DNA of 64,000 nt, taken from an uncultured Nostoc sp. (GTDB taxonomy: Bacteria; Cyanobacteriota; Cyanobacteriia; Cyanobacteriales; Nostocaceae). Below the pieces are notes generated by a model. That model was not told the origin of the DNA. It made no database searches and saw only the letters and a list, made by a program, of their open reading frames with translations. The position numbers and the translations under genes were made by a program. The stretch lies in contig NZ_CALMFY010000113.1 in the NCBI RefSeq assembly GCF_937863485.1, positions 129,860 through 193,859 of the forward strand. The letters run 5' to 3'. Positions within the stretch are counted from its first letter, which is position 1. Each line of letters starts with the position of its first letter. Positions 8,569 to 17,186 of the stretch are shown in pieces.

Positions 8569-10485
8569 TTACGAAAGATTTTGGAAATAAGCCTCTAGCG
8601 CCTCAGTCACTAACTGAGTCATCGGCTTACCTTGGCTTTGGGCTACTTCCTTCAACTTGCTATAAACCTCTGCTTTCAAATTCACCCGATGGCGTGATTT
8701 GTTTGCACCATCGGCTGTTTGGGGTTCGTATGTGGCAGTAAATTCGCGGATGGCATCAAAACCAACGCGATCGCAAAAATCACCGAAGCTTTCTTTCGAT
8801 TTCCGAGATTTCTTGAAGTAGACAAAAATCGGTTCTAGGAAGCTTTCAAAGTCATTATGGTGCAGCTTTTCTATGTAAGGTTGTGCCAGTCGAGTCTGAT
8901 TTGGCGAACCCCCTAACCATAATTGGTAAGATTCTGGAGCGCTACCGACAAAGCCCAATTCTGCCAGGTACGGACGAGCGCAACCGTTGGGGCATCCTGT
9001 CATCCGTACCACAAAATGTTCTTTTTGTAAATCTAATTTATCCAACAGAGCGCGAATCCGCTCCAAAATCCCCGGTATTGCGCGTTCTGATTCCGTGACT
9101 GCCAAGCCGCAGGTAGGTAAAGCCGGACAAGCCATTGCATACCGAACTAAAGGTTCGATTTTACTAGGGTCGTCTCCGACACCGTGACGGCTGAGAATAT
9201 CTTGAATAGCTTGCTTGCTATCTGGTTCGATATCGTAAAAAATCAGGTTATGGTTGGGTGTCAAACGGATGGAGAAGTTAAACTGCTCGACAATTTCCCG
9301 CAAGGCAGTTTTTAGTTGAAACGAACCTTCATCCTTGATTCGACCATTGTCAATGGAAATTCCTAAGAATAGCTTGCCATCACCTTGTTCATTCCAGCCG
9401 AGGAAGTCGTGATATTTAAACTCTGGTAGTGGTTTGAAGGCTTCAACTGGTTTACCGAAATATTCTTCAACTTGGGTACGGAATTTATCTACACCCCAAT
9501 CGTTGATTAGATATTTTAATCTGGCATGACGACGATCAGTGCGATCGCCATAATCTCTCTGGGTAGCAACAATTGCTTTCACTACATCATAAACGTCATC
9601 TTTCGCTACATAACCGATGGGGTCTGCTAACCTCGCGAAAGTTTCTTCTTTACCGTGTGTTCTACCTAAGCCACCACCAGCAAAAATATTAAATCCTTCT
9701 AATTGTCCCTTCTTATTGGTAATTACTACTAAGGTCAGGTCTTGGGAATACAAATCAACCGAATTATCCCCTGGCACCGTCACGCAAATTTTGAACTTGC
9801 GGGGCATATAGTGAGTGCCATAAATCGGTTCTTCGCTGTCATGGATAATTGTGCCATTCCCATTGCGCTGTCGCGCCGCCTTCACCTCTGGATTCTCTTC
9901 AGCACTAATTGCTTTTTCCCCATCTAACCAAATTTCGTAATAAGCGCCTGTCTGTGCTGAGAGCAAATCAGCAATATTCTGGGCATATTCCCAAGCATAT
10001 TGATACTCTGGGCGATTCTTAAAGGGGGCTGGTGGTGCCATCACGTTGCGGTTGATGTCGCCGCAAGCTCCCAAAGTCGTACCTAGATTCTTGACAATTG
10101 TGGCAATTGCTGTCTTAAGATTCTTCTTTAAAATTCCGTGCATTTGGAAACCTTGACGAGTAGTTACTCGTAAGGTGTGGTTGCCATACTCATCAGCTAG
10201 TTTATCTAAAGCCAGATACAGCTGCGGCGGCACCAAACCACCCGGATTTTTTGTCCGCAGCATAAACTGGTAATCTTTTTCCTGTCCCTTGGTGCGGTTG
10301 TCACGGTTATCCTGCTGGTAAGAACCGTGATACTTCAAAAGCTGCACTGCATTTTCGGTAAAATGGGTAGTATCTTGTAGGATCTCAGTTGCTACAGGTT
10401 CACGCAAAAAATTACTATTTTCCTTGATTCCTTCTAGTTTGGAAGGCTTACGGCTAGCGATGGGGGAAGGAGCAGATTTAACCAT
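8569..10485 (-). CDS. sir: Ferredoxin-sulfite reductase with C-terminal ribbon-helix-helix-like tail
   Basis: 638 aa. The enzyme reduces sulfite to sulfide with six electrons from ferredoxin, in assimilatory sulfur metabolism. The duplicated nitrite/sulfite reductase fold is present: [17 protein letters not shown] in the first half and [12 protein letters not shown] in the second. The 4Fe-4S/siroheme cysteines are in [10 protein letters not shown] and GCPNGCARP. The last ~45 residues ([19 protein letters not shown], then a helix ending [10 protein letters not shown]) look like a CopG/ribbon-helix-helix DNA-binding module, not part of the catalytic core. Siroheme for it could come from the 54.6-56.2 kb genes. 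Confidence 0.95.
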   Translation of the reverse strand: MVKSAPSPIASRKPSKLEGIKENSNFLREPVATEILQDTTHFTENAVQLLKYHGSYQQDNRDNRTKGQEKDYQFMLRTKNPGGLVPPQLYLALDKLADEYGNHTLRVTTRQGFQMHGILKKNLKTAIATIVKNLGTTLGACGDINRNVMAPPAPFKNRPEYQYAWEYAQNIADLLSAQTGAYYEIWLDGEKAISAEENPEVKAARQRNGNGTIIHDSEEPIYGTHYMPRKFKICVTVPGDNSVDLYSQDLTLVVITNKKGQLEGFNIFAGGGLGRTHGKEETFARLADPIGYVAKDDVYDVVKAIVATQRDYGDRTDRRHARLKYLINDWGVDKFRTQVEEYFGKPVEAFKPLPEFKYHDFLGWNEQGDGKLFLGISIDNGRIKDEGSFQLKTALREIVEQFNFSIRLTPNHNLIFYDIEPDSKQAIQDILSRHGVGDDPSKIEPLVRYAMACPALPTCGLAVTESERAIPGILERIRALLDKLDLQKEHFVVRMTGCPNGCARPYLAELGFVGSAPESYQLWLGGSPNQTRLAQPYIEKLHHNDFESFLEPIFVYFKKSRKSKESFGDFCDRVGFDAIREFTATYEPQTADGANKSRHRVNLKAEVYSKLKEVAQSQGKPMTQLVTEALEAYFQNLS

Positions 10486-10725
10486 TAGACTTGTATAGTA
10501 TTCTCAATAAAGCATTACGTAGACGCCGAATCAGCACCCTTCGGCTACTTGATCCCCGGTAATCCGGCCGGAATAATGAGGAATATTTTAATTTTACCAC
10601 GGCAAAAGGCTGCTTTCTCAGTGATGTAACACTTAACAAAACCAGCTTTTTGGAGTAGTGAGTGAAGAAGTGCTAAGTCCTGAGTACTAAGTAAAGTATA
10701 GAGTGAGTGAGGACTCAATAATCTT

Positions 10726-11190
10726 TTATTTGAAGCGATAGCCAATACCACCATTGATACTAACAGCAGAAGCATCGTTATTTTGGTAAGCACAAAGCCC
10801 TACCTTAGCATTAGTGTAGATGAGGAAATTGTTAGCAACTTCCGATTCAATACCAGCACCTATCACTACTGAATCTCTTTTACCTATGGGAATTGATGAG
10901 CCATCTTTCTCTATAAAAGACTAACCACCAGTTAAATAAGCATTAGTTGTATTAGCGATGGGCACATCCACAGAAAGTTCTGGGATGATGGCACTCGTCT
11001 TATCACTCCAGAGGACATTACCGCTGGTAACGCCAGCTGCAACACCAGCACTAACATAACTAGTATCAGTACCTTTTTTGGTTTCAGCAGAAGCAAGACC
11101 CGCTGATAGAACAAGAGGAGCAACTATTAAGGAAGATAATGCAGAAATTGTCATGAAAGACTTGAGTAAGTGATTCATAATTTTTACCAA
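10726..11190 (-). pseudogene. Small outer-membrane beta-barrel-like protein interrupted by an in-frame amber codon
   Basis: The first 89 codons encode a signal peptide (MTISALSSLIVAPLVLSAGL, then cleavage after ASA) and Gly/Ser/Val-rich beta strands. They end at TAG (10921-10923). Translation in the same frame continues for 64 sensible residues: SFIEKDGSSIPIGKRDSVVI, VANNFLIYTNAKVGL and a final strand ending GIGYRF-K before TAA (10726-10728). A barrel ending in an aromatic strand suggests an outer-membrane or adhesin-like protein of about 153 aa. The interruption could be a nonsense mutation or a sequencing error. Confidence 0.75.
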
Positions 11191-11742
11191 AATTTGTATT
11201 TTTTACTTATATATTCAAAATCAAAATCATGTGAAAATGTTCCAAGTAATTCACAGATTTTATTAAATGACTGTTATTGATTCATAACGCTTACAGGGTA
11301 ACTATCCATGAAAATAAGAAATAAGCTATTATAATTACATTTCAATATCTTTTCATCCTAGTTCTTTATCTGAAGACAGACGCTTTTTAAACTAGCATAA
11401 TATTTGGAACTTAAACTGATACCAATTATCAGTAAACTTGCACCTAATGATTATTCCTTCTTCCTTGGCTTTTGACTTTTGACTTTTGACTTTTGACTTC
11501 CCCGTTCGCGTAGCGTCCCGTAGGGAAGGGGCTGACGTACTTAGCGGTTCGTTAAATAAAAATTAAGTGCATCTTCATAGCGAATTGGTATAAGTCGGGA
11601 TATGGTAAATAAAATACCTGATTAACAACTTTTTACTGAGCTTTTCACATAGGATGAAAAAGTAGGCTGTAGCATCTGTTGCAACAAGCTATAGAGGGAA
11701 TCTATAAAGTTAATTTTGAGCAATTATTGTGGAGATTGAATA
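11191..11742. other. Intergenic repeat-bearing region
   Basis: 552 bp with no convincing gene. It contains a 7-bp short tandem repeat (11467-11500) followed by a dispersed Nostoc-type segment (CCCGTTCGCGTAGCGTCCCG, GTAGGGAAGGGGCTGACG) that recurs near 62.73 kb. The last ~150 bp presumably hold the promoter of the first ADP-ribosylglycohydrolase gene. Confidence 0.6.
11467..11500. repeat. Short tandem repeat, TTTTGAC heptamer
   Basis: About four and a half head-to-tail copies of CTTTTGA. Heptanucleotide STRRs of this kind are characteristic of heterocystous cyanobacterial genomes. A shorter version (GAGTGACTTTTGAAT twice) lies at about 62695-62728, next to the same GTAGGGAAGGGGCTGACG neighbour sequence. 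Confidence 0.85.
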
Positions 11743-12684
11743 ATGCTAACCGCTGCAAAAACGTTGTCTGGTTTGATGGGTTTATGTGTCGGTGATGCGT
11801 TGGGTGTGCCAGTGGAGTTTACTAGCCGTGCTGAACGAGTGAAATCTCCAGTGACAACAATGCTGGGTTATGGCACATGGAATCAACCACCAGGAACTTG
11901 GTCAGATGACAGTTCGTTAAGCTTTTGCTTGGCAGAATGCCTTTGTAGAGGGTATTCGTTGGATGCTATAGCTAATTCCTTCTGGCGCTGGTACAAGGAG
12001 GCTTACTGGACTCCTCGTGGCGATGTCTTTGATATTGGTCAAACTACCCACACAGCAATTATGCGCCTGAAACAGGGAGTAGTTCCCCATCAGGCGGGTG
12101 GCAAGGTTGAAAATAATAATGGCAATGGTTCGTTGATGAGAATCTTGCCTATGGCTTATTGTCACAGAAACTTAACTTTAGGCGAATTGCTGGCGCGGGT
12201 GCACGATGTTTCGGCGATTACTCATGCTCATGCGCGATCGCAAATGGCCTGTGGCATTTACATTAGTATTGCAGTGGCGCTTTTGGAAGGGGCTGACCTG
12301 CAAACAGCTTATTTACAAGCATTACAAGATATCCAAACAATTTATTCTGTACGGGAATTTTTGTTAGAGAAGCCCCATTTTGGCAGAGTTTTGAGTGGTG
12401 AGATTGCCAAGTTACCAGTGGAAGAGATTAATTCTGGTGGCTATGTGATTGATACCTTAGAGTCATCCCTGTGGTGTTTATTAAATAGCTCCTCTTATTC
12501 TGAGGCGGTACTGAAAGCTGTTAACTTAGGCGGAGATACTGATACTACTGCTGCTGTCACCGGTGGGTTAGCGGGAATTTACTATGGGGTGGAAAATATT
12601 CCTCAAAAATGGATGAATCAAATTCCTCGTAGACAAGACATTATCTACTTGGCAGAGCGTTTTGCAAGGGCTGTTTACAGCTAG
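11743..12684 (+). CDS. ADP-ribosylglycohydrolase family protein, copy 1
   Basis: 313 aa. Enzymes of this family (DraG/ARH-like) remove ADP-ribose from modified proteins or small molecules. Metal-binding signatures are present: GDALGVPVEF near residue 18, TWSDDSSLSFCLAE near residue 54, and GGDTDTTAAVTGGLAGIYYG near residue 267. The substrate is unknown; these proteins can also be anti-toxins or phage-defence factors. It forms a tandem pair with the next gene (87 nt apart). The 5' halves have diverged, while a 362-bp 3' tract is identical, which points to recent gene conversion. Confidence 0.93.
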   Translation: MLTAAKTLSGLMGLCVGDALGVPVEFTSRAERVKSPVTTMLGYGTWNQPPGTWSDDSSLSFCLAECLCRGYSLDAIANSFWRWYKEAYWTPRGDVFDIGQTTHTAIMRLKQGVVPHQAGGKVENNNGNGSLMRILPMAYCHRNLTLGELLARVHDVSAITHAHARSQMACGIYISIAVALLEGADLQTAYLQALQDIQTIYSVREFLLEKPHFGRVLSGEIAKLPVEEINSGGYVIDTLESSLWCLLNSSSYSEAVLKAVNLGGDTDTTAAVTGGLAGIYYGVENIPQKWMNQIPRRQDIIYLAERFARAVYS

Positions 12685-12771
12685 TTTGGAATTAGAAATT
12701 ATACCAATTATTTGATCAGCGGCTTTTCGCAAGTAAAATCAGTTGTAGAAAAGTTTCATGCTGGTTGAACA

Positions 12772-13713
12772 ATGCTAATCGGTGCAAAAACGTTGTCTGG
12801 TTTGATGGGTTTATGTGTTGGTGATGCATTGGGTGTGCCAGTGGAGTTCACCAGCCGCGCTGAACGAGTAAAATCTCCAGTCATATCTATGTTGGGTTAT
12901 GGAACTTGGGATGTTCCTCCTGGTACGTGGTCAGATGACAGTTCGCTGACCTTTTGCTTGACAGAATGTCTTTGTGACGGATTTTCACTGGATGCGATTG
13001 CTAATTCCTTCTGGCGCTGGTATCACGAAAGTTACTGGACTCCTGAAGGCGAAGTATTTGATATCGGTAACACCACATTTTTAGCAATTGTGAACTGGAA
13101 ACAAGGAACTCCACCCCTGAAAGCAGGTGGTACTAGTGAAAATAGTAATGGCAATGGTTCTTTAATGAGAATCTTGCCGATGGCTTATTGTCACAGAAAC
13201 TTAACTTTAGGGGAATTGCTGGCGCGGGTGCATGATGTTTCGGCGATTACTCATGCTCATGCGCGATCGCAAATGGCTTATGGCATTTATATTAGTATTG
13301 CAGTGGCGCTCTTGGAAGGGGCTGACCTGCAAACAGCTTATTTACAAGCATTACAAGATATCCAAACAATTTATTCTGTACGGGAATTTTTGTTAGAGAA
13401 GCCCCATTTTGGCAGAGTTTTGAGTGGTGAGATTGCCAAGTTACCAGTGGAAGAGATTAATTCTGGTGGCTATGTGATTGATACCTTAGAGTCATCCCTG
13501 TGGTGTTTATTAAATAGCTCCTCTTATTCTGAGGCGGTACTGAAAGCTGTTAACTTAGGCGGAGATACTGATACTACTGCTGCTGTCACCGGTGGGTTAG
13601 CGGGAATTTACTATGGGGTGGAAAATATTCCTCAAAAATGGATGAATCAAATTCCTCGTAGACAAGACATTATTTACTTGGCAGAGCGTTTTGCAAGGGC
13701 TGTCTATACTTAG
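12772..13713 (+). CDS. ADP-ribosylglycohydrolase family protein, copy 2
   Basis: 313 aa, the tandem paralogue of the preceding gene, with the same dinuclear-metal motifs (GDALGVPVEF, TWSDDSSLTFCLTE, GGDTDTTAAVTGG). Differences are concentrated in residues 35-130, including the substrate-proximal segment: FLAIVNWKQGTPPLKAGG here versus HTAIMRLKQGVVPHQAGG in copy 1. From residue 137 onward the proteins differ at only two positions. Nucleotides 13312-13673 match 12283-12644 exactly. The retained active sites and diverged front halves suggest two substrates, with concerted evolution at the rear. Confidence 0.93.
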   Translation: MLIGAKTLSGLMGLCVGDALGVPVEFTSRAERVKSPVISMLGYGTWDVPPGTWSDDSSLTFCLTECLCDGFSLDAIANSFWRWYHESYWTPEGEVFDIGNTTFLAIVNWKQGTPPLKAGGTSENSNGNGSLMRILPMAYCHRNLTLGELLARVHDVSAITHAHARSQMAYGIYISIAVALLEGADLQTAYLQALQDIQTIYSVREFLLEKPHFGRVLSGEIAKLPVEEINSGGYVIDTLESSLWCLLNSSSYSEAVLKAVNLGGDTDTTAAVTGGLAGIYYGVENIPQKWMNQIPRRQDIIYLAERFARAVYT

Positions 13714-13714
13714 A

Positions 13715-13766
13715 GTTAGGAGTTAAAAGTTAAGAGTTAAGAATTATGAAATTCCTAACTCCTAAC
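13715..13766. terminator. Inverted repeat between convergent genes, likely bidirectional terminator
   Basis: GTTAGGAGTTA (13715-13725) pairs perfectly with TAACTCCTAAC (13756-13766). Both arms are embedded in short tandem 'GGAGTTA/AACTCCT' repeats. It sits between the end of the second ADP-ribosylglycohydrolase gene and the end of the HTH gene. There is no clean U-tract, so the terminator role is inferred from position. Confidence 0.5.
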
Positions 13767-13768
13767 TC

Positions 13769-14785
13769 CTAAAGTGTAGATAAAGAGTAGACCTGACCAT
13801 CAATCAACAGTCGTGTAATGCCCTTGGCTTGAAGATGGGTACGAGCCTTATGAAGCATTTTACTATCAGGAACTTTAATCACGCGATCGCGCTTAGTAGA
13901 AAAGCGCTTGGCGACACGATGGTTATCAAACACCGGCAAAGTTCTTTGCTGAGTTTCCAGGCTGGGAATTTGCCCCAAGTCACCAAAGTCCTTGAGAGGT
14001 CGGGTAATTAATTCCGAGGAACGGTCAATCACCAAATAGCAAGTTTTAGGCAAATTGGCTACCGACAGAGGTAAAACTTGAACTGATGCTTCACCTGGTC
14101 TTCGTTTTGTGACTAAAGGTCTTTGCTCATCCAGGTCATCGTCATCAAAGTCTTCTTCCTCAAAGTCATCATCTTCTAAATCATCATCTTCTAAATCGTC
14201 CAAATCTTCCGATTCATCTAGCAAGTCTTCGCCCAGCATCTGCGCTATGACGGCCGCTCCTGGATGTTCATTCTTTAGCGGTGGGATGGGGATGCTAACT
14301 ATTTCCGGTGGCTTTTGCTCTGGAGTTTCTAATTTCTCTGTGACTCGGAGCTTCGGTTTTTCCGATGCCGAGGGGCGTCGCCGCACCCGTCTACTAGCGG
14401 CAATTGACTCCGCCGTTTCCTCTGAGTAAAGTTCCTGCTCTAAATGAATTACCCGACGCGGCTGTGGCTCTACTTTTGGTACCTCCAAGAGTTGACTTTC
14501 ACTTTCAACGGGTGGAACTTCTATCTCAGGCTCTGGTTGAATCGGCAGGGGTAACTGCTCGTAGCTTACCTGCGCCCTACCCTCAGGAGTTCTAGCAGCC
14601 CGCTTTAAGGAGACCAAGTATTCATACTCATCTTCTGGCAAAGTGCTTTTGAGCAGGCGACTAATTGTCGAGTTACTCACACCATAACGGTCTGCCAAAG
14701 TTGAGGTTGTTTCGGCAGTCTCTCGATATAACTTAAGAATTTCTTGCTTGTCAGAGTCTGTTAATTTTCTCACGGTAGATACCAA
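13769..14785 (-). CDS. Helix-turn-helix protein with acidic low-complexity region
   Basis: 338 aa. Residues 1-55 form a transposase-type helix-turn-helix (DKQEILKLYRETAETTSTLA, DRYGVSNSTISRLLKSTL). A Pro/Glu-rich linker follows, then an Asp/Glu-rich tract around residues 190-225 (LEDDDLEDDDFEEEDFDDDD). A conserved C-terminal domain of about 100 residues comes last (CYLVIDRSSELITRPLKDFG to LLIDGQVYSLSTL). The protein is probably a cyanobacterial DNA-binding regulator or nucleoid protein rather than a transposase, since no catalytic domain is present. The acidic tract is encoded by imperfect 15-bp tandem repeats (about 14140-14215). Confidence 0.82.
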   Translation of the reverse strand: MVSTVRKLTDSDKQEILKLYRETAETTSTLADRYGVSNSTISRLLKSTLPEDEYEYLVSLKRAARTPEGRAQVSYEQLPLPIQPEPEIEVPPVESESQLLEVPKVEPQPRRVIHLEQELYSEETAESIAASRRVRRRPSASEKPKLRVTEKLETPEQKPPEIVSIPIPPLKNEHPGAAVIAQMLGEDLLDESEDLDDLEDDDLEDDDFEEEDFDDDDLDEQRPLVTKRRPGEASVQVLPLSVANLPKTCYLVIDRSSELITRPLKDFGDLGQIPSLETQQRTLPVFDNHRVAKRFSTKRDRVIKVPDSKMLHKARTHLQAKGITRLLIDGQVYSLSTL

Positions 14786-14794
14786 AAATCTTTA

Positions 14795-15646
14795 CTAAGC
14801 TCGTTTTCGTCCGCTGGTACGCCGCGTTCGTCTTAGTGATGCGTCATATTCTAAGACAGCGCCCATGCCAAATAACACTCCACTAAACACCCAAAACACT
14901 TCTAATATCTCCCCACTTTGATAATTGGGACCTTGGGCGTATTTAAACCACATATCTGCAATGTAAAGCGAAAAGGCCGCCGCTGCAATCATTCGCCAAG
15001 ACTGGGAAACTCTTCCCCCCCAAAAGGCTAAAAGCAGAATGGTAGCAATAATTAATAGAAGCACATCACTAACTACGTAAAACCAATTCAAAATAGCGAT
15101 TAGCAGTTCTGTGGGTGTTTCTTGTTGCATAGAAATCCACCATGCCAACAAACTACCGGACATTGCGATTGCTAACACAACTAGCCACTGCCATTTTTCC
15201 AGATTGATTCGTCTGGAAGCCACAGCGAAAATCATACCTGCGCCAAGTAATAGATAAGTGAGTACAAAAAATATATCGCCTAAAGACACATCCGGTTCAT
15301 TTTTTAAAACTATTTCGGTATAGCCGAAAATTATCCCCCCAACTAAATAGGAAAGCATACCTAAGCCAATTAAGAGCCAAACATTCCGGCCACTGACGAT
15401 TTGTGGACTCAGCCAGTTCCTCAAGCATAAGATACCGGCACTCAAATAAGCTAAACCTTCAAAAATATTTGTGCCAATCACATACCACTCCGCCCGGCTT
15501 TCTATGCCATCTGCTCCGGGAACTTTGGCACTAAACAACAAATAGTATAGCAGTGCCAGTACGGCCCAGCCAATATTAGCTAAGACAATGTTCTGAGTGG
15601 TGAAAATGGATTTAGAAAGGAACGAATTATCGTAAGAGTTATTCAT
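14795..15646 (-). CDS. Multi-pass membrane protein, cyanobacterial conserved hypothetical
   Basis: 283 aa with about eight hydrophobic segments, for example IGWAVLALLYYLLFS, VWLLIGLGMLSYLVGGIIFG, WLVVLAIAMSGSLLAWWISM and VLLLIIATILLLAFWGG. The C-terminus is short and strongly basic (LRRTRRTSGRKRA), so it probably faces the cytoplasm. No catalytic motif is recognised; the topology resembles the uncharacterised MASE-like sensory membrane domains. It lies only 9 nt upstream of the HTH gene on the same strand, so the two are probably co-transcribed and may be functionally linked. Confidence 0.8.
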   Translation of the reverse strand: MNNSYDNSFLSKSIFTTQNIVLANIGWAVLALLYYLLFSAKVPGADGIESRAEWYVIGTNIFEGLAYLSAGILCLRNWLSPQIVSGRNVWLLIGLGMLSYLVGGIIFGYTEIVLKNEPDVSLGDIFFVLTYLLLGAGMIFAVASRRINLEKWQWLVVLAIAMSGSLLAWWISMQQETPTELLIAILNWFYVVSDVLLLIIATILLLAFWGGRVSQSWRMIAAAAFSLYIADMWFKYAQGPNYQSGEILEVFWVFSGVLFGMGAVLEYDASLRRTRRTSGRKRA

Positions 15647-15786
15647 AAGACTTGACTATGTAGATGCACTCTGACAGTATTTTGAGTTAAAAAACTGTAT
15701 ATCTAGTACTGTGTCTGCCAAACAATACACAATCAGATACCAAAAGCAAGTACCATTAGCAGGAACTTTGTTAAAAAATTTCCATG

Positions 15787-16446
15787 CTACTGCCATAGTT
15801 TACCCAGTGGCGATTGATTTAGCCAACTGATAAACAGCGATCGCTCCCCTTCTGGCATATCTTCTAGCTTATAAATCACTTGTTTGGTAAAATTAGCGTT
15901 GCCAAAATACGCCTTTCCTAGTCGATGCAGTTCTTCCAACAGGATAACTACATGATTTTCTTGCCAATTAGGTACTTTGGCTGTCGGCAAAGGATTTGTA
16001 GATACCAAATATTTAACTGCTTCTAGGGAAGATGCTTGGGGAAATTGCTTCTGCTGTAATACCTCCGCAATATCTTTCTCAAATAATGCAGCTTGCCTAG
16101 CACCTAAAAAATCTTCAATGTCGATAGAAACACCTTGCAACAACAAAATACTGGCTTGGATTAAAATCCCCGTTTTACTATGACCACCTGTGTCATTACC
16201 CAGATGCTCTAAACGGATTTTACCCCAGACGCTAAAGCGTTCCGGTTCCTCCAGCAAAACACAGGCTTTACCCCGATTATCGGTTAATTCTCTCCATAAG
16301 GCTCTAGCTTCTTCTTCTTGACTAGCTTTGAAAACACTAATCAAGCGAAAAGTCTGCCCTTGATAATTAAGGATCGGCACCTGCTGATCCCGTTTTGGGT
16401 GCTGAATGCTTGAGATTTCAACATCCTGCCGTTTGAGAATAAACAT
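15787..16446 (-). CDS. Conserved hypothetical protein, cyanobacterial type
   Basis: 219 aa, family not recognised. It has no signal peptide or membrane segment. A beta-rich N-terminal half (QTFRLISVFKASQEEEARAL, ACVLLEEPERFSVWGKIRLE) is followed by a helical second half (IEDFLGARQAALFEKDIAEV and a C-terminal GERSLFISWLNQSPLGKLW). It looks like a soluble cytoplasmic protein. It is upstream of the membrane-protein gene on the same strand but separated by about 140 nt, so co-transcription is uncertain. Confidence 0.75.
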   Translation of the reverse strand: MFILKRQDVEISSIQHPKRDQQVPILNYQGQTFRLISVFKASQEEEARALWRELTDNRGKACVLLEEPERFSVWGKIRLEHLGNDTGGHSKTGILIQASILLLQGVSIDIEDFLGARQAALFEKDIAEVLQQKQFPQASSLEAVKYLVSTNPLPTAKVPNWQENHVVILLEELHRLGKAYFGNANFTKQVIYKLEDMPEGERSLFISWLNQSPLGKLWQ

Positions 16447-16803
16447 GGCACTAGCAAATAACTCCTCACAGGGGCACTCTTAATATGGAATATATAATGG
16501 CATTTGGCAGCATCGCCAAGGCTGAAATTAGCTAACGTGCTGTGGAAATGAGCCTAGCGATCGCTAGATACTTCTCGAAGGTAGCTGCCCAGAGGGCCTT
16601 GGCGCTAACAGGCAAATAATCCCTTGACAACACAATATATCTAAACCAATACCCCATCTGTTTCGTTTTTAGTGTAAATTGACTAGCTAGCGACTAGCAT
16701 CTTAGCCTTGCTAATGGTGAATCTGCAATTTTCGATTGTTTCTTGGTAGGTAGGAACGATATAATAATGCAGGTGACTCCTTTGGGAGCCATAATTTTGT
16801 TTT
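16447..16803. other. Intergenic region upstream of tRNA-Arg
   Basis: 357 bp with one GCGATCGC site and no ORF. It probably holds the divergent promoters of the 219-aa gene and of the tRNA. Confidence 0.5.
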
Positions 16804-16876
16804 GGGCGCGTAGCTCAGTGGATAGAGCAATTGCCTTCTAAGCAATCGGTCGCAGGTTCGAACCCTGCCGCGCTCG
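16804..16876 (+). tRNA. tRNA-Arg (anticodon TCT)
   Basis: A 73-nt cloverleaf. The acceptor stem GGGCGCG pairs with CGCGCTC (one G-U), with discriminator G. The D arm begins TAGCTCAGTGGATAGAGCA. The anticodon stem ATTGC/GCAAT encloses loop CTTCTAA, giving anticodon TCT, which reads AGA. The T arm is GCAGGTTCGAACCCTGC. CCA is not encoded, as is usual in cyanobacteria. Confidence 0.96.
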
Positions 16877-17186
16877 TTTTAAATAAATATGAACCCTCAA
16901 GCACTGGGACATGATCTAATGATTTCCTTGATTGAGGGTTTAAGTGCCCCGCAACTAGTAGACTGCATGGTTTGTGTCTGGGTCTAAATCCCCGTTACAA
17001 AACGTAATTGCTTTAGCGAAGCCTTGAGCGTCATTGCGAATTGGTTTAATGGACAGATGGTGTCCATTATGATATTAATTTATGCACATAAAAAATTTAA
17101 GTGTAGGTATTGTTTGTTGTTAGCGCTACTCTTCGACTTACTGCTGCTCGCTGATAGCGCTAACATTTAAATTTGGTGTCTCAAAA
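16877..17186. other. Intergenic region between tRNA-Arg and the E2 gene
   Basis: 310 bp without a gene. It contains the 16892-16940 hairpin and a perfect 10-bp inverted repeat, GTTAGCGCTA (17119-17128) with TAGCGCTAAC (17155-17164). The latter lies just after the stop of the E2 gene and may end its transcript. Confidence 0.5.
16892..16940 (+). terminator. Hairpin after tRNA-Arg, possible terminator
   Basis: AACCCTCAA (16892-16900) pairs with TTGAGGGTT (16932-16940) across a 31-nt loop, 15 nt after the tRNA. The large loop and short T-run make this a weak terminator candidate. Confidence 0.4.

Noticed and set aside
10545-10793. 82-codon minus-strand ORF
   Set aside because: It overlaps the 3' end of the interrupted beta-barrel gene in another frame and has no recognisable signal.
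14109-14429. Ser/Lys-rich ORF (SSSKSSSSKSS) on the plus strand
   Set aside because: It is the reverse reading of the acidic-tract repeats of the HTH gene.
16455-16475. Yfr1-like motif (ACTCCTCACA)
   Set aside because: The last base of the conserved ACUCCUCACAC motif and the flanking stem-loops are missing; a chance match.
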